Part shown: positions 11,946-20,819 of the stretch, in pieces
How positions within the stretch are numbered: the stretch's first letter is position 1
Layout: every line of letters begins with the position of its first letter
Source: Pseudokordiimonas caeni
GTDB lineage: Bacteria > Pseudomonadota > Alphaproteobacteria > Sphingomonadales > Kordiimonadaceae
Assembly: GCF_026719705.1 (NCBI RefSeq)
Contig: NZ_JAPPRR010000002.1
Location: forward strand, 621,091-685,090
Direction of reading: 5' to 3'
DNA length: 64,000 bases
Position numbers and translations under genes: made by a program
Notes under the pieces: generated by a model
Told to the model about the DNA's origin: nothing
The model's input: the letters and a program-made list of their open reading frames with translations, nothing else
The model's database searches: none

Positions 11946-12617
11946 GTGCGGTTGAAAAGGGTTTCTCGGATTGCCGGAATGGTGATGGCGCTGGCGCTTG
12001 CCGCTTGCGATGTTCCTGCACGCCCTGTTGCCGGGCCGAATGCCGAGGTGGGCACCCGCGCCCTTATCAGCCGCCACGGGCAGGAACTGGTGTCCGTCAT
12101 CACCCGCGTCCAGGACAAGCTCGTCACCACCGAATTCCAGTGGCGCGGAGAGTTGATGGCATCGCGGAATCTCTACCGGGGCCTTTATCCCGTCAGCGGC
12201 ACCGAATATGGCTATCAGTTCGAGCTGGATTTCGATGACACGCTCCTCGAGCGTCTCTTTCCCCTCAAGGTCGGCAACGAAACCTCTTTCGGTGGCAACC
12301 TCAAGCTCATCGACAAGGGTAATGCCATCGATGTGTGGGTACATATGGTGGTGACGGCGGAACGCACGGTCGACCTGCCGACGGGCTCCTATCCTGTTTT
12401 TGTGGTGGAAGTCACCAGCCGCTACGGGGACGGCAGCGACGCCAAGACCAAGCTGAACACGCTCTATTTCTCGCCCGAGCTTTCGATGGTGCTCAAATCA
12501 GTCATGCGCGAGGACGGCCGCCAGACTTACTGGCGGGTCGTTTCCATCGACAAGCGCGGCGGCAGCGTGCAACCGACCCCCGCCCAGCAGCGCAACTCAG
12601 GCACGGTGATGATTTAA
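11946..12617 (+). CDS. Putative lipoprotein of unknown function
   Basis: About 223 aa. The N-terminus has basic residues, a hydrophobic stretch and the lipobox LAAC, so it should be exported and lipidated at Cys21 (counting from the GTG). The mature part contains YRGLYPVSGTEYGYQFELDF, a segment rich in beta-strand residues, and no motif that I recognise. Two starts are possible: GTG at 11946, only 2 nt from GGAG, or TTG at 11952 with a better 8-nt spacing. The in-frame ATG further in would remove the basic n-region. Its neighbours give no functional hint. Confidence 0.65.
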   Translation: MRLKRVSRIAGMVMALALAACDVPARPVAGPNAEVGTRALISRHGQELVSVITRVQDKLVTTEFQWRGELMASRNLYRGLYPVSGTEYGYQFELDFDDTLLERLFPLKVGNETSFGGNLKLIDKGNAIDVWVHMVVTAERTVDLPTGSYPVFVVEVTSRYGDGSDAKTKLNTLYFSPELSMVLKSVMREDGRQTYWRVVSIDKRGGSVQPTPAQQRNSGTVMI

Positions 12618-12682
12618 GACACGGCGCCTAATCCCAGCAGGACAGGTGAGGTATAGCGGACGCACCCTACATTGTTGATCTG

Positions 12683-12985
12683 ATGCTTGTGATCGCGATG
12701 CTTTTTGCTGTTCTGCGCTTTCGATACATCGCCTATTTTGCAACGATCCAGAAAAACCCTCGGGATGCGATGTTCCGCCGCAGGCTCGCCGATCTGGACA
12801 GGTATTTCTAAAGCTTTTCAGCCTATTTTTGGCTCATTGCTTCCGTTGCGGCATTCTTGTTTTTCGAAGCTTTCAGGCTCGGGATTCTGAATAGCGGGCA
12901 TGTGCTGATAGCAGCTGTCTTTGCGATTCTATCGGCCAGCGGAATCATGGCCTATCGCTTTCCGCTGCTGCGAAACCCCTATTGA
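12683..12985 (+). pseudogene. Small membrane protein gene interrupted by an in-frame TAA
   Basis: Reading from ATG 12683 gives 42 codons of a hydrophobic then basic peptide (MLVIAMLFAVLRF...DRYF) and then a TAA at 12809-12811. The same frame continues without shift for 57 more codons of convincing membrane-protein sequence (SAYFWLIASVAAFLFFEAF, then a second helix LIAAVFAILSASG) to a TGA at 12983. Together the parts make a 100-codon protein with three helices and a cytoplasmic RRR loop. Either the gene is broken by one nonsense change, or two tiny proteins are made. The sequence is more AT-rich than its neighbours. There is no clear ribosome-binding site. Confidence 0.55.
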
Positions 12986-12989
12986 TTGG

Positions 12990-13394
12990 CTAAACCGTAT
13001 AAACCCCGCCGTCCCGTATCTCGTGGGCGACAGGGCGCAGGGACTGGCCTTTGCAGGGGCCGAGCGTGCAAAAGCCGTCCGTCACGCGGAAGCGGGCACC
13101 GTGGGTGCGGCAGATAAGGTGCGTGCCCGAAAGGTCCATGAAACGATCATCGAAAAGATTGAGCGGCGTGCCGGCGTGCGGACAGCGATTCTCGAAAACG
13201 CCGATCACATCCCCCACCTTCTGCACGAACACGCGGACGAGAAACTGGTCTTTCCTGAAGCTGATATCCTTGCCGCCATGGGTTGGCAGGTCGGCGATGA
13301 CGGCAAGCAGTGTGCCCGGCGGCGGGCCGCCCGGCAGATCGTCCAGATAAAGCGCGGGGAGCGGGCTCAAGGGAACAGCCTCAAAGCCCGCCAA
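12990..13394 (-). CDS. Rieske [2Fe-2S] domain protein
   Basis: A 134-aa single-domain ferredoxin-like protein. The cluster ligands are visible as CPHAGTPL (Cys and His) and CRTHGARF (Cys and His), 32 residues apart Cys to Cys, the pattern of soluble Rieske domains such as NirD-like or dioxygenase-ferredoxin components. No transmembrane helix or signal peptide is present, so it is cytoplasmic. It is the last gene of the tsaD-gpsA-YciI-EVE cluster and its start overlaps the end of the EVE gene by 14 nt, implying translational coupling. The electron partner is not apparent. Confidence 0.88.
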   Translation of the reverse strand: MAGFEAVPLSPLPALYLDDLPGGPPPGTLLAVIADLPTHGGKDISFRKDQFLVRVFVQKVGDVIGVFENRCPHAGTPLNLFDDRFMDLSGTHLICRTHGARFRVTDGFCTLGPCKGQSLRPVAHEIRDGGVYTV

Positions 13395-13788
13395 GTTTCA
13401 GGAAGAGCGCGGCAGCAGCGTCATCGATGGGCATCACCGAAAGACGCGACTGTTTGACGAGGGCCAGATGCTGGAACCGGGCATCAGCCTTGATGGCGGC
13501 AAGCGTCAGCGGTGTTTTGAACCGTGTACCGGCTTCCATATCAACGAGCACGAAACGGCCTTTGTCGTCTTCTGGATCGGGATACGGCCCCTTGGCGACG
13601 CGGGCGGTGCCCACAACGGCCTTTTCCTTGCCGGTATGATAGAAGAAGACATCGTCGCCTTCCTTCATCGCCGCCATATGTTTCTGGGCCTGGAAGTTGC
13701 GCACGCCCGTCCACGGGCTCGGGCCCGCCTTCGCCTGATCGTCGAAGGACCATTCCTCGGGTTCGGTTTTCGCCAGCCACCAGCTCAT
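13381..13788 (-). CDS. EVE domain protein
   Basis: A 135-aa protein consisting of one EVE domain (PUA-like fold). The start MSWWLAKTEPEEWSFDD is the family hallmark, followed by WTGVRNFQA and GDDVFFYHTGKEKAVVGTA. EVE and related YTH/PUA-like folds bind modified bases in nucleic acids; in prokaryotes stand-alone EVE proteins are common and their targets are mostly unknown. The ATG at 13788 is preferred over upstream codons because conserved sequence begins there. Its ATG lies 10 nt after the YciI-like stop. Confidence 0.9.
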   Translation of the reverse strand: MSWWLAKTEPEEWSFDDQAKAGPSPWTGVRNFQAQKHMAAMKEGDDVFFYHTGKEKAVVGTARVAKGPYPDPEDDKGRFVLVDMEAGTRFKTPLTLAAIKADARFQHLALVKQSRLSVMPIDDAAAALFLKLGGL

Positions 13789-13798
13789 GGCCTTGTCC

Positions 13799-14098
13799 TC
13801 AGGCTTCCGGGACCCAGGCACCGAGGGCCGCCCGCCACGGGCGAATCTCGACGCGCTCGAAAAGGCCGGCCGACGCATAGGGGTCGTTCTCGGCGAACAG
13901 CTTCACCGCCCCTTCGCTCGCCGCATCGATGACGATGAGGCTGCCAACCGGGTGTTGTTCGTCGCCGGGGCTGAGGAGCGGCCCGGCCATCTTAACCCGC
14001 GTACCCGCATCCTTCAGGTAACGCACATGGGCGGGGCGCGTCTCGGCGCGCAGGCTGGCGGAATTTGGCTTGTCGTAGCACAGAACCATGAACAGCAT
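13799..14098 (-). CDS. YciI-like protein
   Basis: A 99-aa protein of the YciI family (dimeric alpha+beta barrel fold). MLFMVLCYDKPNS, the conserved His in RPAHVRYLKD, and the closing segment AENDPYASAGLFERVEIRPW are typical. The biochemical role of stand-alone YciI proteins is unclear; related domains catalyse cis-elimination of HCl from chlorinated ring compounds. AAGGAG stands before the ATG at 14098. It sits 19 nt downstream of the gpsA stop in the same operon. Confidence 0.9.
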   Translation of the reverse strand: MLFMVLCYDKPNSASLRAETRPAHVRYLKDAGTRVKMAGPLLSPGDEQHPVGSLIVIDAASEGAVKLFAENDPYASAGLFERVEIRPWRAALGAWVPEA

Positions 14099-14117
14099 GG
14101 CATGTCTCCTTGGCTGG

Positions 14118-15110
14118 CTATTCGCGGGTGAAGGGGCGGGCAAGCAAGGCTTTGGTCACCTCGGCGACCGGCGCCCCTTCCTTCAGGATTTTGTAAACGG
14201 CTTCGGTGATCGGCATCTCGATCCCCTCGCGTTTGGCGATCACATGCAGGATTTCCACCGTATGCGCGCCTTCGGCGACAGTGCGGCGCTCCGCCATGAT
14301 CTCGGCCATGGTGCGGCCCTCGCCGATCTCGTAGCCGAGGCTCATGTTGCGGCTGGATTGGCTCACACATGTCAGCACAAGGTCACCGAGGCCCGAAAGG
14401 CCCATCAGGGTTTCTGTTTCGGCACCGAAATGGGCTCCAAATCGCGCCATTTCTGCAAGGCCACGGGTGAGGAGCGCGGCGCGGGCGTTCTCGCCCATCT
14501 TGAGCCCGGCGACGATGCCGGTGGCAATCGCCATCACATTCTTCACGGCCCCGCCGATCTGCGCGCCGATCACATCGTCCGAAAGATACAGCCGGAAGAT
14601 CGGCAGCCCCATCGCGGCGACAAGTGCTTTGCCGATGGCTTCATTGCTGGTGGCAAGCGTGAGCGCCGAAGGCAGGCCGCGGGCAAGTTCCGCCGCGAAG
14701 GTCGGGCCCGAGAGTACGGCAACCGGGCGGCCCGGCATCGTCTCATTGAGAACGTCCGAAAGGAACATGCCGGTTTTCACCTCGATCCCCTTGGCGCAGA
14801 TGATGACCGGCACGCCGGGCTTCAGGTGCGGCTGCAGCTTTTCGGAAAGCGCCCGCAGATGCTGCGCGGGGCAAACCATCAGCACGGCATCGCGGTCGGC
14901 AAGGGCGGCGAAATCGCCCGTGGCCTTGAGCGCGGGGTCGAGCGGTACGCCGGCCAGAAACATCTTGTTTTCGTGGGTCGTATTGATGGCGTCCACGACC
15001 GCGGGCTCAAAAGCCCAGATCAGCGTATTGAGCCCGGCGCGCACACTGGTGGCGGCAAGTGCGGTACCCCATGCGCCGCCACCGAGGACGCCCATCTTGC
15101 GGATTGTCAT
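14118..15110 (-). CDS. gpsA: Glycerol-3-phosphate dehydrogenase [NAD(P)+]
   Basis: A 330-aa cytoplasmic enzyme that reduces dihydroxyacetone phosphate to sn-glycerol 3-phosphate for phospholipid synthesis. The N-terminal Rossmann motif GVLGGGAWGTALAA binds the dinucleotide. VICAKGIEV and VLSGPTFAAELARG carry the conserved substrate-binding region, and KNVMAIATGIVAGL contains the catalytic-domain Asn and Lys signature. The ATG at 15110 begins directly before the Rossmann strand; longer readings add unrelated sequence. It follows tsaD by 88 nt on the same strand, a common alphaproteobacterial pairing. Confidence 0.96.
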   Translation of the reverse strand: MTIRKMGVLGGGAWGTALAATSVRAGLNTLIWAFEPAVVDAINTTHENKMFLAGVPLDPALKATGDFAALADRDAVLMVCPAQHLRALSEKLQPHLKPGVPVIICAKGIEVKTGMFLSDVLNETMPGRPVAVLSGPTFAAELARGLPSALTLATSNEAIGKALVAAMGLPIFRLYLSDDVIGAQIGGAVKNVMAIATGIVAGLKMGENARAALLTRGLAEMARFGAHFGAETETLMGLSGLGDLVLTCVSQSSRNMSLGYEIGEGRTMAEIMAERRTVAEGAHTVEILHVIAKREGIEMPITEAVYKILKEGAPVAEVTKALLARPFTRE

Positions 15111-15198
15111 GTCCCCCACTCTATTCTCCCCCTGAACTGTTGCGGTGCGGGTTGCTTCAATGCCGAGATTGCCGCGAAGCGGCCGTCGCGGCAAGGAC

Positions 15199-16326
15199 TT
15201 ATGCCTTCGCCCCTTTGCGGCCGGCACCCACCAAGGGCTCGGCCCCGGCGTCCAGCGGCCAGCGCGGGCGCGGGCTGATGTCGCGGTCGTCGATATGGGG
15301 TTCGGCACGGAAACGCTCCAGCCCCGCCCAGGCGATCATGGCACCATTGTCGGTGCACAGCGCCATCGGCGGCGCGTGGAAGACCATACCGGTTTCTTCT
15401 GCCACAGCCATCAGCCGCGCCCGCAGTGCCTTGTTGGCGGCAACACCGCCCGCGACCACCAGCGGGAAGGCCCCTTCGCCGTGCGCGGTGCGGAAGTCGG
15501 CGATGGCATGTCGCAGCCGGTCCACGAGGCAATCGCCTATGGCTTTCTGGAAGCCGGCGCAGATATCGGCGCGGTCCTGTTTGTTCAGGATGCCGTGTTC
15601 GGCAACGCAGGCCTCCGCCGCGCGGCGGACGGCGGTCTTGAGGCCCGAGAAGGAGAAATCAGCGCCCGGCTTGCCTAGAAGCGGGCGGGGCAGGTCGAAG
15701 CGGTCGGCGTCGCCCTCAAGGGCGGCGGCTTCCACCGCCGGGCCACCGGGATAGCCAAGGCCCAGAAGCTTCGCCGTTTTGTCGAAGGCCTCGCCTGCCG
15801 CGTCGTCGATGGTGGTGCCAAGGCGGCGATACTGGCCGATGCCGGTCACATCCAGAATCTGGCAGTGCCCGCCGGACATCAGCACCAGAAGGAACGGAAA
15901 TTCGACCTCGCCGGTCAGCCGCACGGTCAGCGCGTGGCCTTCAAGGTGATTGACCGAAATGAAAGGCTTGCCCGCCGCCATCGCGATGGCCTTGGCGGTC
16001 ATCACGCCGACCATCAGTCCGCCCACAAGGCCGGGGCCGGTGGTGGCGGCGACCGCGTCGATATCATCGAACGAGAGCCCGGCATCTTCCATCAGGCCGG
16101 CGATCAGCCGGTCCAGATGGCTGATATGGTGGCGGGCCGCGATCTCCGGCACCACGCCGCCATACTCGGCATGATCGTCGATCTGGCTCAGTACCCGGTG
16201 GGCCACCAGCCGCTTCGCGGGGTCTGCATCCGCCGACACGATAGCCGCCGCCGTCTCGTCACAGCTCGTTTCGATGCCAAGGACAAGCGGGCGGGTAAAG
16301 GCGATCTTCTGGCGGGGCTCGGTCAT
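15199..16326 (-). CDS. tsaD: tRNA N6-threonylcarbamoyladenosine transferase TsaD
   Basis: A 375-aa member of the Kae1/TsaD ASKHA-fold family that, with TsaB and TsaE, transfers the threonylcarbamoyl group to A37 of tRNAs reading ANN codons. [16 protein letters not shown] opens the first ATPase-like lobe, NHLEGHAL provides the metal-binding histidines, [11 protein letters not shown] and GYPGGPAVE are family signatures, and [13 protein letters not shown] and [10 protein letters not shown] lie in the second lobe. AGAGGAAA precedes the ATG at 16326. It is the first gene of a leftward cluster (gpsA, YciI, EVE, Rieske) and is divergent from hemC. Confidence 0.96.
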   Translation of the reverse strand: MTEPRQKIAFTRPLVLGIETSCDETAAAIVSADADPAKRLVAHRVLSQIDDHAEYGGVVPEIAARHHISHLDRLIAGLMEDAGLSFDDIDAVAATTGPGLVGGLMVGVMTAKAIAMAAGKPFISVNHLEGHALTVRLTGEVEFPFLLVLMSGGHCQILDVTGIGQYRRLGTTIDDAAGEAFDKTAKLLGLGYPGGPAVEAAALEGDADRFDLPRPLLGKPGADFSFSGLKTAVRRAAEACVAEHGILNKQDRADICAGFQKAIGDCLVDRLRHAIADFRTAHGEGAFPLVVAGGVAANKALRARLMAVAEETGMVFHAPPMALCTDNGAMIAWAGLERFRAEPHIDDRDISPRPRWPLDAGAEPLVGAGRKGAKA

Positions 16327-16341
16327 TTTCCTCTTTGCGCT

Positions 16342-16370
16342 TTGGACTTGGGCGCCAATGATACTATATA
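16342..16370 (+). promoter_or_regulatory. Sigma-70 type promoter for hemC
   Basis: A -35 element TTGGAC (16342-16347) and a -10 element TATATA (16365-16370) are separated by exactly 17 nt, in the 101-bp gap between divergent tsaD and hemC. Transcription would begin near 16377, about 50 nt before the hemC ATG. Confidence 0.65.
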
Positions 16371-16427
16371 AGCGCCGTTGAGACGGGCGCTTTTCGTGCC
16401 GCCCGATTACCACCGAGAGAGGCCCCG

Positions 16428-17381
16428 ATGCAACACCCGATCAGGATTGGAACCCGCGGCAGTCCGCTTGCGCTTGCGCAGGCGCATGAGGTGCGGGACA
16501 GGCTGGTTGCGGCGCATGAGGGCCTGACTGCCGAGATGGTCGAGATCCATGTGATCAAGACAACGGGCGACCGCATCCTCGACCGGCCGCTGACCACTGC
16601 GGGCGGCAAGGGGCTTTTCACCAAGGAAATCGAGGACGCACTGCTGGATGGCAGCATCGCTCTCGCCGTTCACAGCTCCAAGGACATGCCGACCCGCCTG
16701 CCTGCGGGCCTTGTGCTTTCGACCTTCCTTGAGCGCGAAGACGTGCGTGACGTTTTCATCAGCCCCAAGGCCCAAAGCTTCATGGAATTGCCGGAAGGTG
16801 CGGTGCTTGGCACCGCCAGCCTGCGCCGCCGTGCGCTTGCCCTGCGCCTGCGGCCTGATCTCAATGTCGTCACTTTCCGGGGCAATGTGCAGACGCGGCT
16901 TTCGAAACTCGAAGGCGGCGAGGCCGATGCCACCTTCCTTGCCCGCGCGGGGCTCAACCGGCTGGGCATGGAAGCCTATGCGACCGAGACCCTGAGCCTT
17001 GACGATTTCATGCCCGCCCCGGCGCAAGGCGCAGTGTGTGTGGAAATCCGCGAAGGCGACGACGCGACCCGCGCGCTGCTCGCGCCCCTGCACCACCATG
17101 CAACGGCGGTGGCGGTGACGGCAGAACGCGCCTTTCTCGCAGCCCTCGATGGCTCCTGCCGCACGCCGATAGCCGCTTACGCCACGCTCAAAGGCGGCGA
17201 GGTGCAGCTGAAAGCCATGCTCGTGTCGCTCGATGGCAAAACCGTATTCGCGGAAGAAGGTACGGCGTCTGAGGCCGATGCGGCTGCCCTCGGCCACCGG
17301 CTTGGCCATGCGGTCCGCGCCAAAGCGGGCGAAGCCTTTTTCGAAGAGCTCGCGGCAGGGGTCGCCGCGCTCGTTTCCTGA
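16428..17381 (+). CDS. hemC: Porphobilinogen deaminase (hydroxymethylbilane synthase)
   Basis: A 317-aa cytoplasmic enzyme of normal length that polymerises four porphobilinogens into hydroxymethylbilane. [15 protein letters not shown] begins the protein, [10 protein letters not shown] and [10 protein letters not shown] hold substrate-binding arginines, [17 protein letters not shown] follows, and [13 protein letters not shown] contains the Cys that carries the dipyrromethane cofactor. It is the first gene of hemC-hemD-mic60-like-hemY, with a recognisable promoter upstream. Its TGA overlaps the hemD ATG (TGATG). Confidence 0.97.
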   Translation: MQHPIRIGTRGSPLALAQAHEVRDRLVAAHEGLTAEMVEIHVIKTTGDRILDRPLTTAGGKGLFTKEIEDALLDGSIALAVHSSKDMPTRLPAGLVLSTFLEREDVRDVFISPKAQSFMELPEGAVLGTASLRRRALALRLRPDLNVVTFRGNVQTRLSKLEGGEADATFLARAGLNRLGMEAYATETLSLDDFMPAPAQGAVCVEIREGDDATRALLAPLHHHATAVAVTAERAFLAALDGSCRTPIAAYATLKGGEVQLKAMLVSLDGKTVFAEEGTASEADAAALGHRLGHAVRAKAGEAFFEELAAGVAALVS

Positions 17382-18103
17382 TGCGGCTCATTGTCACCCG
17401 ACCGGAAGAAGATGCAGGCAGCACCGCCGAGGCGCTGGCCACCCTTGGCCACACATCCCTGATCGCACCGATGTTGCGGGTCGAGCCCATGGATTTCGAC
17501 CTGCCGGATGCAGCTGCCACACTGGTGATAACCAGCGCCAACGGGGCGCGCCACGGCCTTGCCCGTGTGCCGGACCTTGCCCGTCGCCGCGTCTTTGCCG
17601 TGGGGGCTGCAAGTGCGGCGGTTGCGCGGTCGGTGGGCGCCAACGATCTTGTCACCGGGCCGGGCGATGCGGCGGGGCTTCTGCCGCTGCTGCTTGCTGA
17701 TCATGCGACAACAGGCGCGCACTATTGTCATCTGACGGGTGAAGACATCGTGTTCGATATCGCAGCGAAGCTGACGGCGCGCGGGGTGAAAGCCGAACGG
17801 TGCACCGCCTACCGCGCCGTGCAGGCGAGGGCGCTGCCGGATGACGTGGCGTCAGCCATCCGCGATGGCATTGTGGGGGGCGCACTATTTTATTCGGCCC
17901 GTGCTGCCCACGCCTTTGAACGGGGGTTGGAGGCAGCGGGCCTCGCCGCTATGCTGGAGGGCATGACGGCCTATGCCATGTCGAAACGGATCGCTGCCGC
18001 ACTTTCTGCCCCTTGGGGCCGCGTGGTGGCAGCCGCCGAGCCGACCGAAGCGGCGGTTCTGGCGCTCATAGGCCCGGCAGGCAGTGAAGGAGAGAAGGCG
18101 TGA
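17381..18103 (+). CDS. hemD: Uroporphyrinogen-III synthase
   Basis: A 240-aa cytoplasmic enzyme that closes and isomerises hydroxymethylbilane to uroporphyrinogen III. The family is poorly conserved. Supporting features are [12 protein letters not shown] at the start, VITSANGARH, RVFAVGAASA, HLTGEDIV and the segment FYSARAAHAFER, and above all its place directly after hemC with a 1-nt overlap. The downstream gene starts at a GTG that overlaps its TGA. Confidence 0.92.
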   Translation: MRLIVTRPEEDAGSTAEALATLGHTSLIAPMLRVEPMDFDLPDAAATLVITSANGARHGLARVPDLARRRVFAVGAASAAVARSVGANDLVTGPGDAAGLLPLLLADHATTGAHYCHLTGEDIVFDIAAKLTARGVKAERCTAYRAVQARALPDDVASAIRDGIVGGALFYSARAAHAFERGLEAAGLAAMLEGMTAYAMSKRIAAALSAPWGRVVAAAEPTEAAVLALIGPAGSEGEKA

Positions 18104-19227
18104 AGGCAAACGGCGACAGCGAACCGGTTCTCGAGGCCGAAGTGGTGGAGAAAACCCCGCCGAAGCCTGCCAAGGCCAAGGGCAGCTCCTTCGGCGCGAA
18201 GCTCGGCTGGGTGCTGGTGATCGTCCTTGCCGCCTTCATTGGCGGAGTTTATGCGGCCCCTGACATTCGCGCCCGGCTGGAAGCCGCGGGTCTCATCGAG
18301 CCCTTGCCGCAAACAGCAACCAGCGCCCCCATGGTCGATCTTTCGCCGCTGCAGGCAGAACTGGACCGGCACGAGGAAATGCTCATTCAGCATGAAGGCC
18401 TGATCTCGGCGCTTTCCGAGGCCACCTCCAATGGTACCATGGCGACCGAGCATACCGAATCAGGCGAGTCGCCGAATCCGGGGGCCATTGCGCCCGCGCC
18501 CGACCGGCCGGAAATGACGGCGCTCCGGGAAGAACTCGCCGCGCTCAGCGAAACCGTGAAGGCGCGCCACAGCGACGAAGAAAAAGGCCCCGCCCCGAGC
18601 GTGCTGGCCGCCCGGCTGGAGGCGTCTGAAGCCGAAACAGCTGGCCTGCGTGACCGGCTGGCTGCCCTCGAATCCGCGCTGCAGGCGGTGGAAGACGCCC
18701 GGCTTGACACCAACCCGCGCGGGCGGCTGCTGTTGTCCCTGTCGCGCCTTGAGGATCGCGTCCAGCGCGGCGAGGCCTTCGGGGCGGAGCTTGAGGCCAT
18801 GAACCCGGATTTCTCGGCCTTGCCGGCGATTGATCAGTCGGCCCTCGGGGCGGCGCTTGAAGCCCTGCGCGAACGCTCGGCCGGGGTGCCGAGCACGGAC
18901 GCCCTGATCGCCCGTTTCGATCCACTTTCGCGCGAGATCGGGATCGCCAGCGACAAGGCCGAAGGCCGCTTCCTTGCCTCGCTCTTCACCGTGCGCCGCA
19001 CAGATGCGGCGGCAAGCGGCGATGATGCAGCTCTACGTGACGCCAGCGAACGGCTGAAGGCCCGCGATCTTGCCGGTGCTGTGGCGGCGCTTGAAACCCT
19101 GTCGCCCGAAGCAAAGAAGGCGGCGTCCGTGTGGATTTCGCAGGCGAATGACCGACTGGCGGTCGACGATGCCGTTGGCAAGCTCTTCCGTGTGGTGACC
19201 GACGACCGGACAGGAGGCGGCGCATGA
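18100..19227 (+). CDS. Mic60/mitofilin-like inner-membrane protein (COG4223)
   Basis: A 375-aa protein with a short basic, proline-containing cytoplasmic N-terminus, one transmembrane helix at about residues 35-52, a long periplasmic alanine- and glutamate-rich coiled-coil region (about 75-230), and a C-terminal helical domain (about 280-370). This layout and the position between hemD and hemY match the alphaproteobacterial relatives of mitochondrial Mic60, which shape intracytoplasmic membranes or contact sites. Sequence similarity in this family is low, so the call rests mainly on architecture and gene context. The GTG start overlaps the hemD stop, and its own stop overlaps the hemY ATG. 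Confidence 0.75.
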   Translation: MKANGDSEPVLEAEVVEKTPPKPAKAKGSSFGAKLGWVLVIVLAAFIGGVYAAPDIRARLEAAGLIEPLPQTATSAPMVDLSPLQAELDRHEEMLIQHEGLISALSEATSNGTMATEHTESGESPNPGAIAPAPDRPEMTALREELAALSETVKARHSDEEKGPAPSVLAARLEASEAETAGLRDRLAALESALQAVEDARLDTNPRGRLLLSLSRLEDRVQRGEAFGAELEAMNPDFSALPAIDQSALGAALEALRERSAGVPSTDALIARFDPLSREIGIASDKAEGRFLASLFTVRRTDAAASGDDAALRDASERLKARDLAGAVAALETLSPEAKKAASVWISQANDRLAVDDAVGKLFRVVTDDRTGGGA

Positions 19228-20579
19228 TCCGTCTGGCGCTTGCGTTCGCCATTGTCCTTCTTCTCGCCTGGGGTGCCACCTTTGTGGCGGACAATCCGGG
19301 GGCGGCCACGCTTGCCGTTGGCCCTTGGGTGATCGAGACGAGCGTTGCGGCGCTCCTGCTGGCGGCTGCCCTCCTGATGCTGGCAACCGCACTTGCACTC
19401 GCGCTGTTCGCCTGGGCTCGGCGCGACCTGCCGGTGATCGGTTCGAGTGCGGCGATCAAGCGCCAGTCGCGCGGGCTTGACCTTGTCAATCAGGCGCTGG
19501 TGGCGCTGGCGGCGGGTGACCACAAGCTCGCCCGGCGGCTGGCCGACCAGTCGACCCGCCTTCTGCCGCCGATGCCGATGGTGCATCTGATCGGTGCGGA
19601 GGCGGCGATGCGCGCGGGCGATCATGAGGCGGCACAGGAAAAATTCAAAGCGCTCGAAGCATCCGAAGCCGGCAAGCTGCTGGGCTTGCGGGGCCTTGTG
19701 CAGGAAGCCCGCCGCGCCGGCAAATCGGCCGAAGCGTTGCGGCTGGCGCGTCTTGCCTTCGCCGAGCAGCCGAAAAGCCCGTGGGTGCTGAACACCCTGT
19801 TCGCGCTTGAAGTTGCGGCCGGCAACTGGGCAGAGGCAGAAGCAGCTCTCCAGAAGGTCGCCAGGGGCAAGCTTGTCGATACCGTTACGCTCACCCGCCA
19901 CAAGGGTGCGCTCGCCTTTGCGCGCGGGACGGAAGCGGCGCTCAAAGGGGATGCGGACGCTGCCCGCAAATTCTACACGACCGCCCACAAGGCGCGTGGC
20001 GATTTCGCGCCCGCAGACGCGGCACTCGCCCGGCTTGACCTCAAGGAAGGCAAGATCAGGCAGGCGGAAAAACGCCTGAAGGCAGCGTGGGGGAATGCCC
20101 CTCGCCCGGCGCTCGCCGCCGCATGGCGGGATATCGACCCGGCGGAATCGGCAGCCGATTCGCTCGCTCGAGTCCGCACGCTTACAGCCGGCAACCCGGC
20201 CCACCCGTTGTCGCGCACGCTGATCGCCGAGGGGCTCGCCCGTACCGGCGAAACGGAAGCGGCCATAACGCTTGTCGAAGGCCTGCTCGCCGAAGTGCCG
20301 AGCCGCGACCTTTGGGCGCTCAGGCTGAAGCTTGCCGAAAAGCGCGGCGAGGATACGGCGGCGATCGAGGCTGCACTGGCGCAGGCTGGCCCCGGCCTTG
20401 GCTGGGAATGCGGCGACTGCGGCCACCGCCCGGTGGCGTGGCAACCGCTTTGCCCCTCCTGTGGCGGGTTCGATACGTTCGACTGGCTGGAGCCCGGCAC
20501 CCCGCGCGCCGAGCAGCAGCGCGACGGCAGCATGCTGATGCTGATGTCCGGCGGCCGGTCCGGCCCGGTCGCCGACTGA
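19224..20579 (+). CDS. hemY: HemY-type TPR membrane protein with C-terminal zinc ribbon
   Basis: A 451-aa protein with two N-terminal transmembrane helices (about 1-20 and 37-60), then the HemY_N region and TPR-like helical repeats (LVNQALVALAAGDHKLARRLADQS and following). This HemY is the TPR protein of heme operons, unrelated to the protoporphyrinogen oxidase of the same name; its exact role is unsettled. The C-terminus carries a four-cysteine ribbon, C396/C399 and C410/C413, around W-containing sequence, resembling the rubredoxin-like end of LapB. It is the last gene of the heme operon. Confidence 0.85.
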   Translation: MIRLALAFAIVLLLAWGATFVADNPGAATLAVGPWVIETSVAALLLAAALLMLATALALALFAWARRDLPVIGSSAAIKRQSRGLDLVNQALVALAAGDHKLARRLADQSTRLLPPMPMVHLIGAEAAMRAGDHEAAQEKFKALEASEAGKLLGLRGLVQEARRAGKSAEALRLARLAFAEQPKSPWVLNTLFALEVAAGNWAEAEAALQKVARGKLVDTVTLTRHKGALAFARGTEAALKGDADAARKFYTTAHKARGDFAPADAALARLDLKEGKIRQAEKRLKAAWGNAPRPALAAAWRDIDPAESAADSLARVRTLTAGNPAHPLSRTLIAEGLARTGETEAAITLVEGLLAEVPSRDLWALRLKLAEKRGEDTAAIEAALAQAGPGLGWECGDCGHRPVAWQPLCPSCGGFDTFDWLEPGTPRAEQQRDGSMLMLMSGGRSGPVAD

Positions 20580-20662
20580 GGCAAAGGCAGGGCCTGACGG
20601 GCTTTCAAAAGGACTTGTCGCCTCCGCCCCCTTCGGCTATACGGTGGCCTGCCTGACGGTTG

Positions 20663-20738
20663 GCCGCAGTAGCTCAGTTGGTAGAGCACCTCATTCGTAA
20701 TGAGGGGGTCGGGGGTTCGAGTCCCTTCTGCGGCACCA
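20663..20738 (+). tRNA. tRNA-Thr (anticodon CGT)
   Basis: A 76-nt cloverleaf including the encoded CCA. The acceptor stem pairs GCCGCAG with CTGCGGC. The D arm contains AGCTCAGTTGGTAGAGC. The anticodon arm CCTCA-TTCGTAA-TGAGG exposes CGT, which reads ACG (threonine). The T arm contains GGGTTCGAGTCCC. It stands alone between hemY and the PAS protein. Confidence 0.97.
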
Positions 20739-20819
20739 CTTTTCCTGCGAAAAATCATAAAATTGCTTGCAACATGGTCGCTTGCTTCTCATCCTTTGCG
20801 GGTGACGATGGGGGCTGGC

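Noticed and set aside
12705-12890. A 61-codon frame overlapping the broken membrane gene
   Set aside because: It is a shifted frame of the better-supported membrane reading, with no start site or hydrophobic pattern of its own.
20663-20738. tRNA-Thr as an integration (attachment) site
   Set aside because: No second copy of the tRNA 3' end and no integrase or mobile genes were seen near it.
20700-20819. N-terminal extension of the PAS protein starting inside tRNA-Thr
   Set aside because: The extension would translate the 3' half of the tRNA. The start at 20820 has a purine-rich site and leads directly to the first membrane helix.
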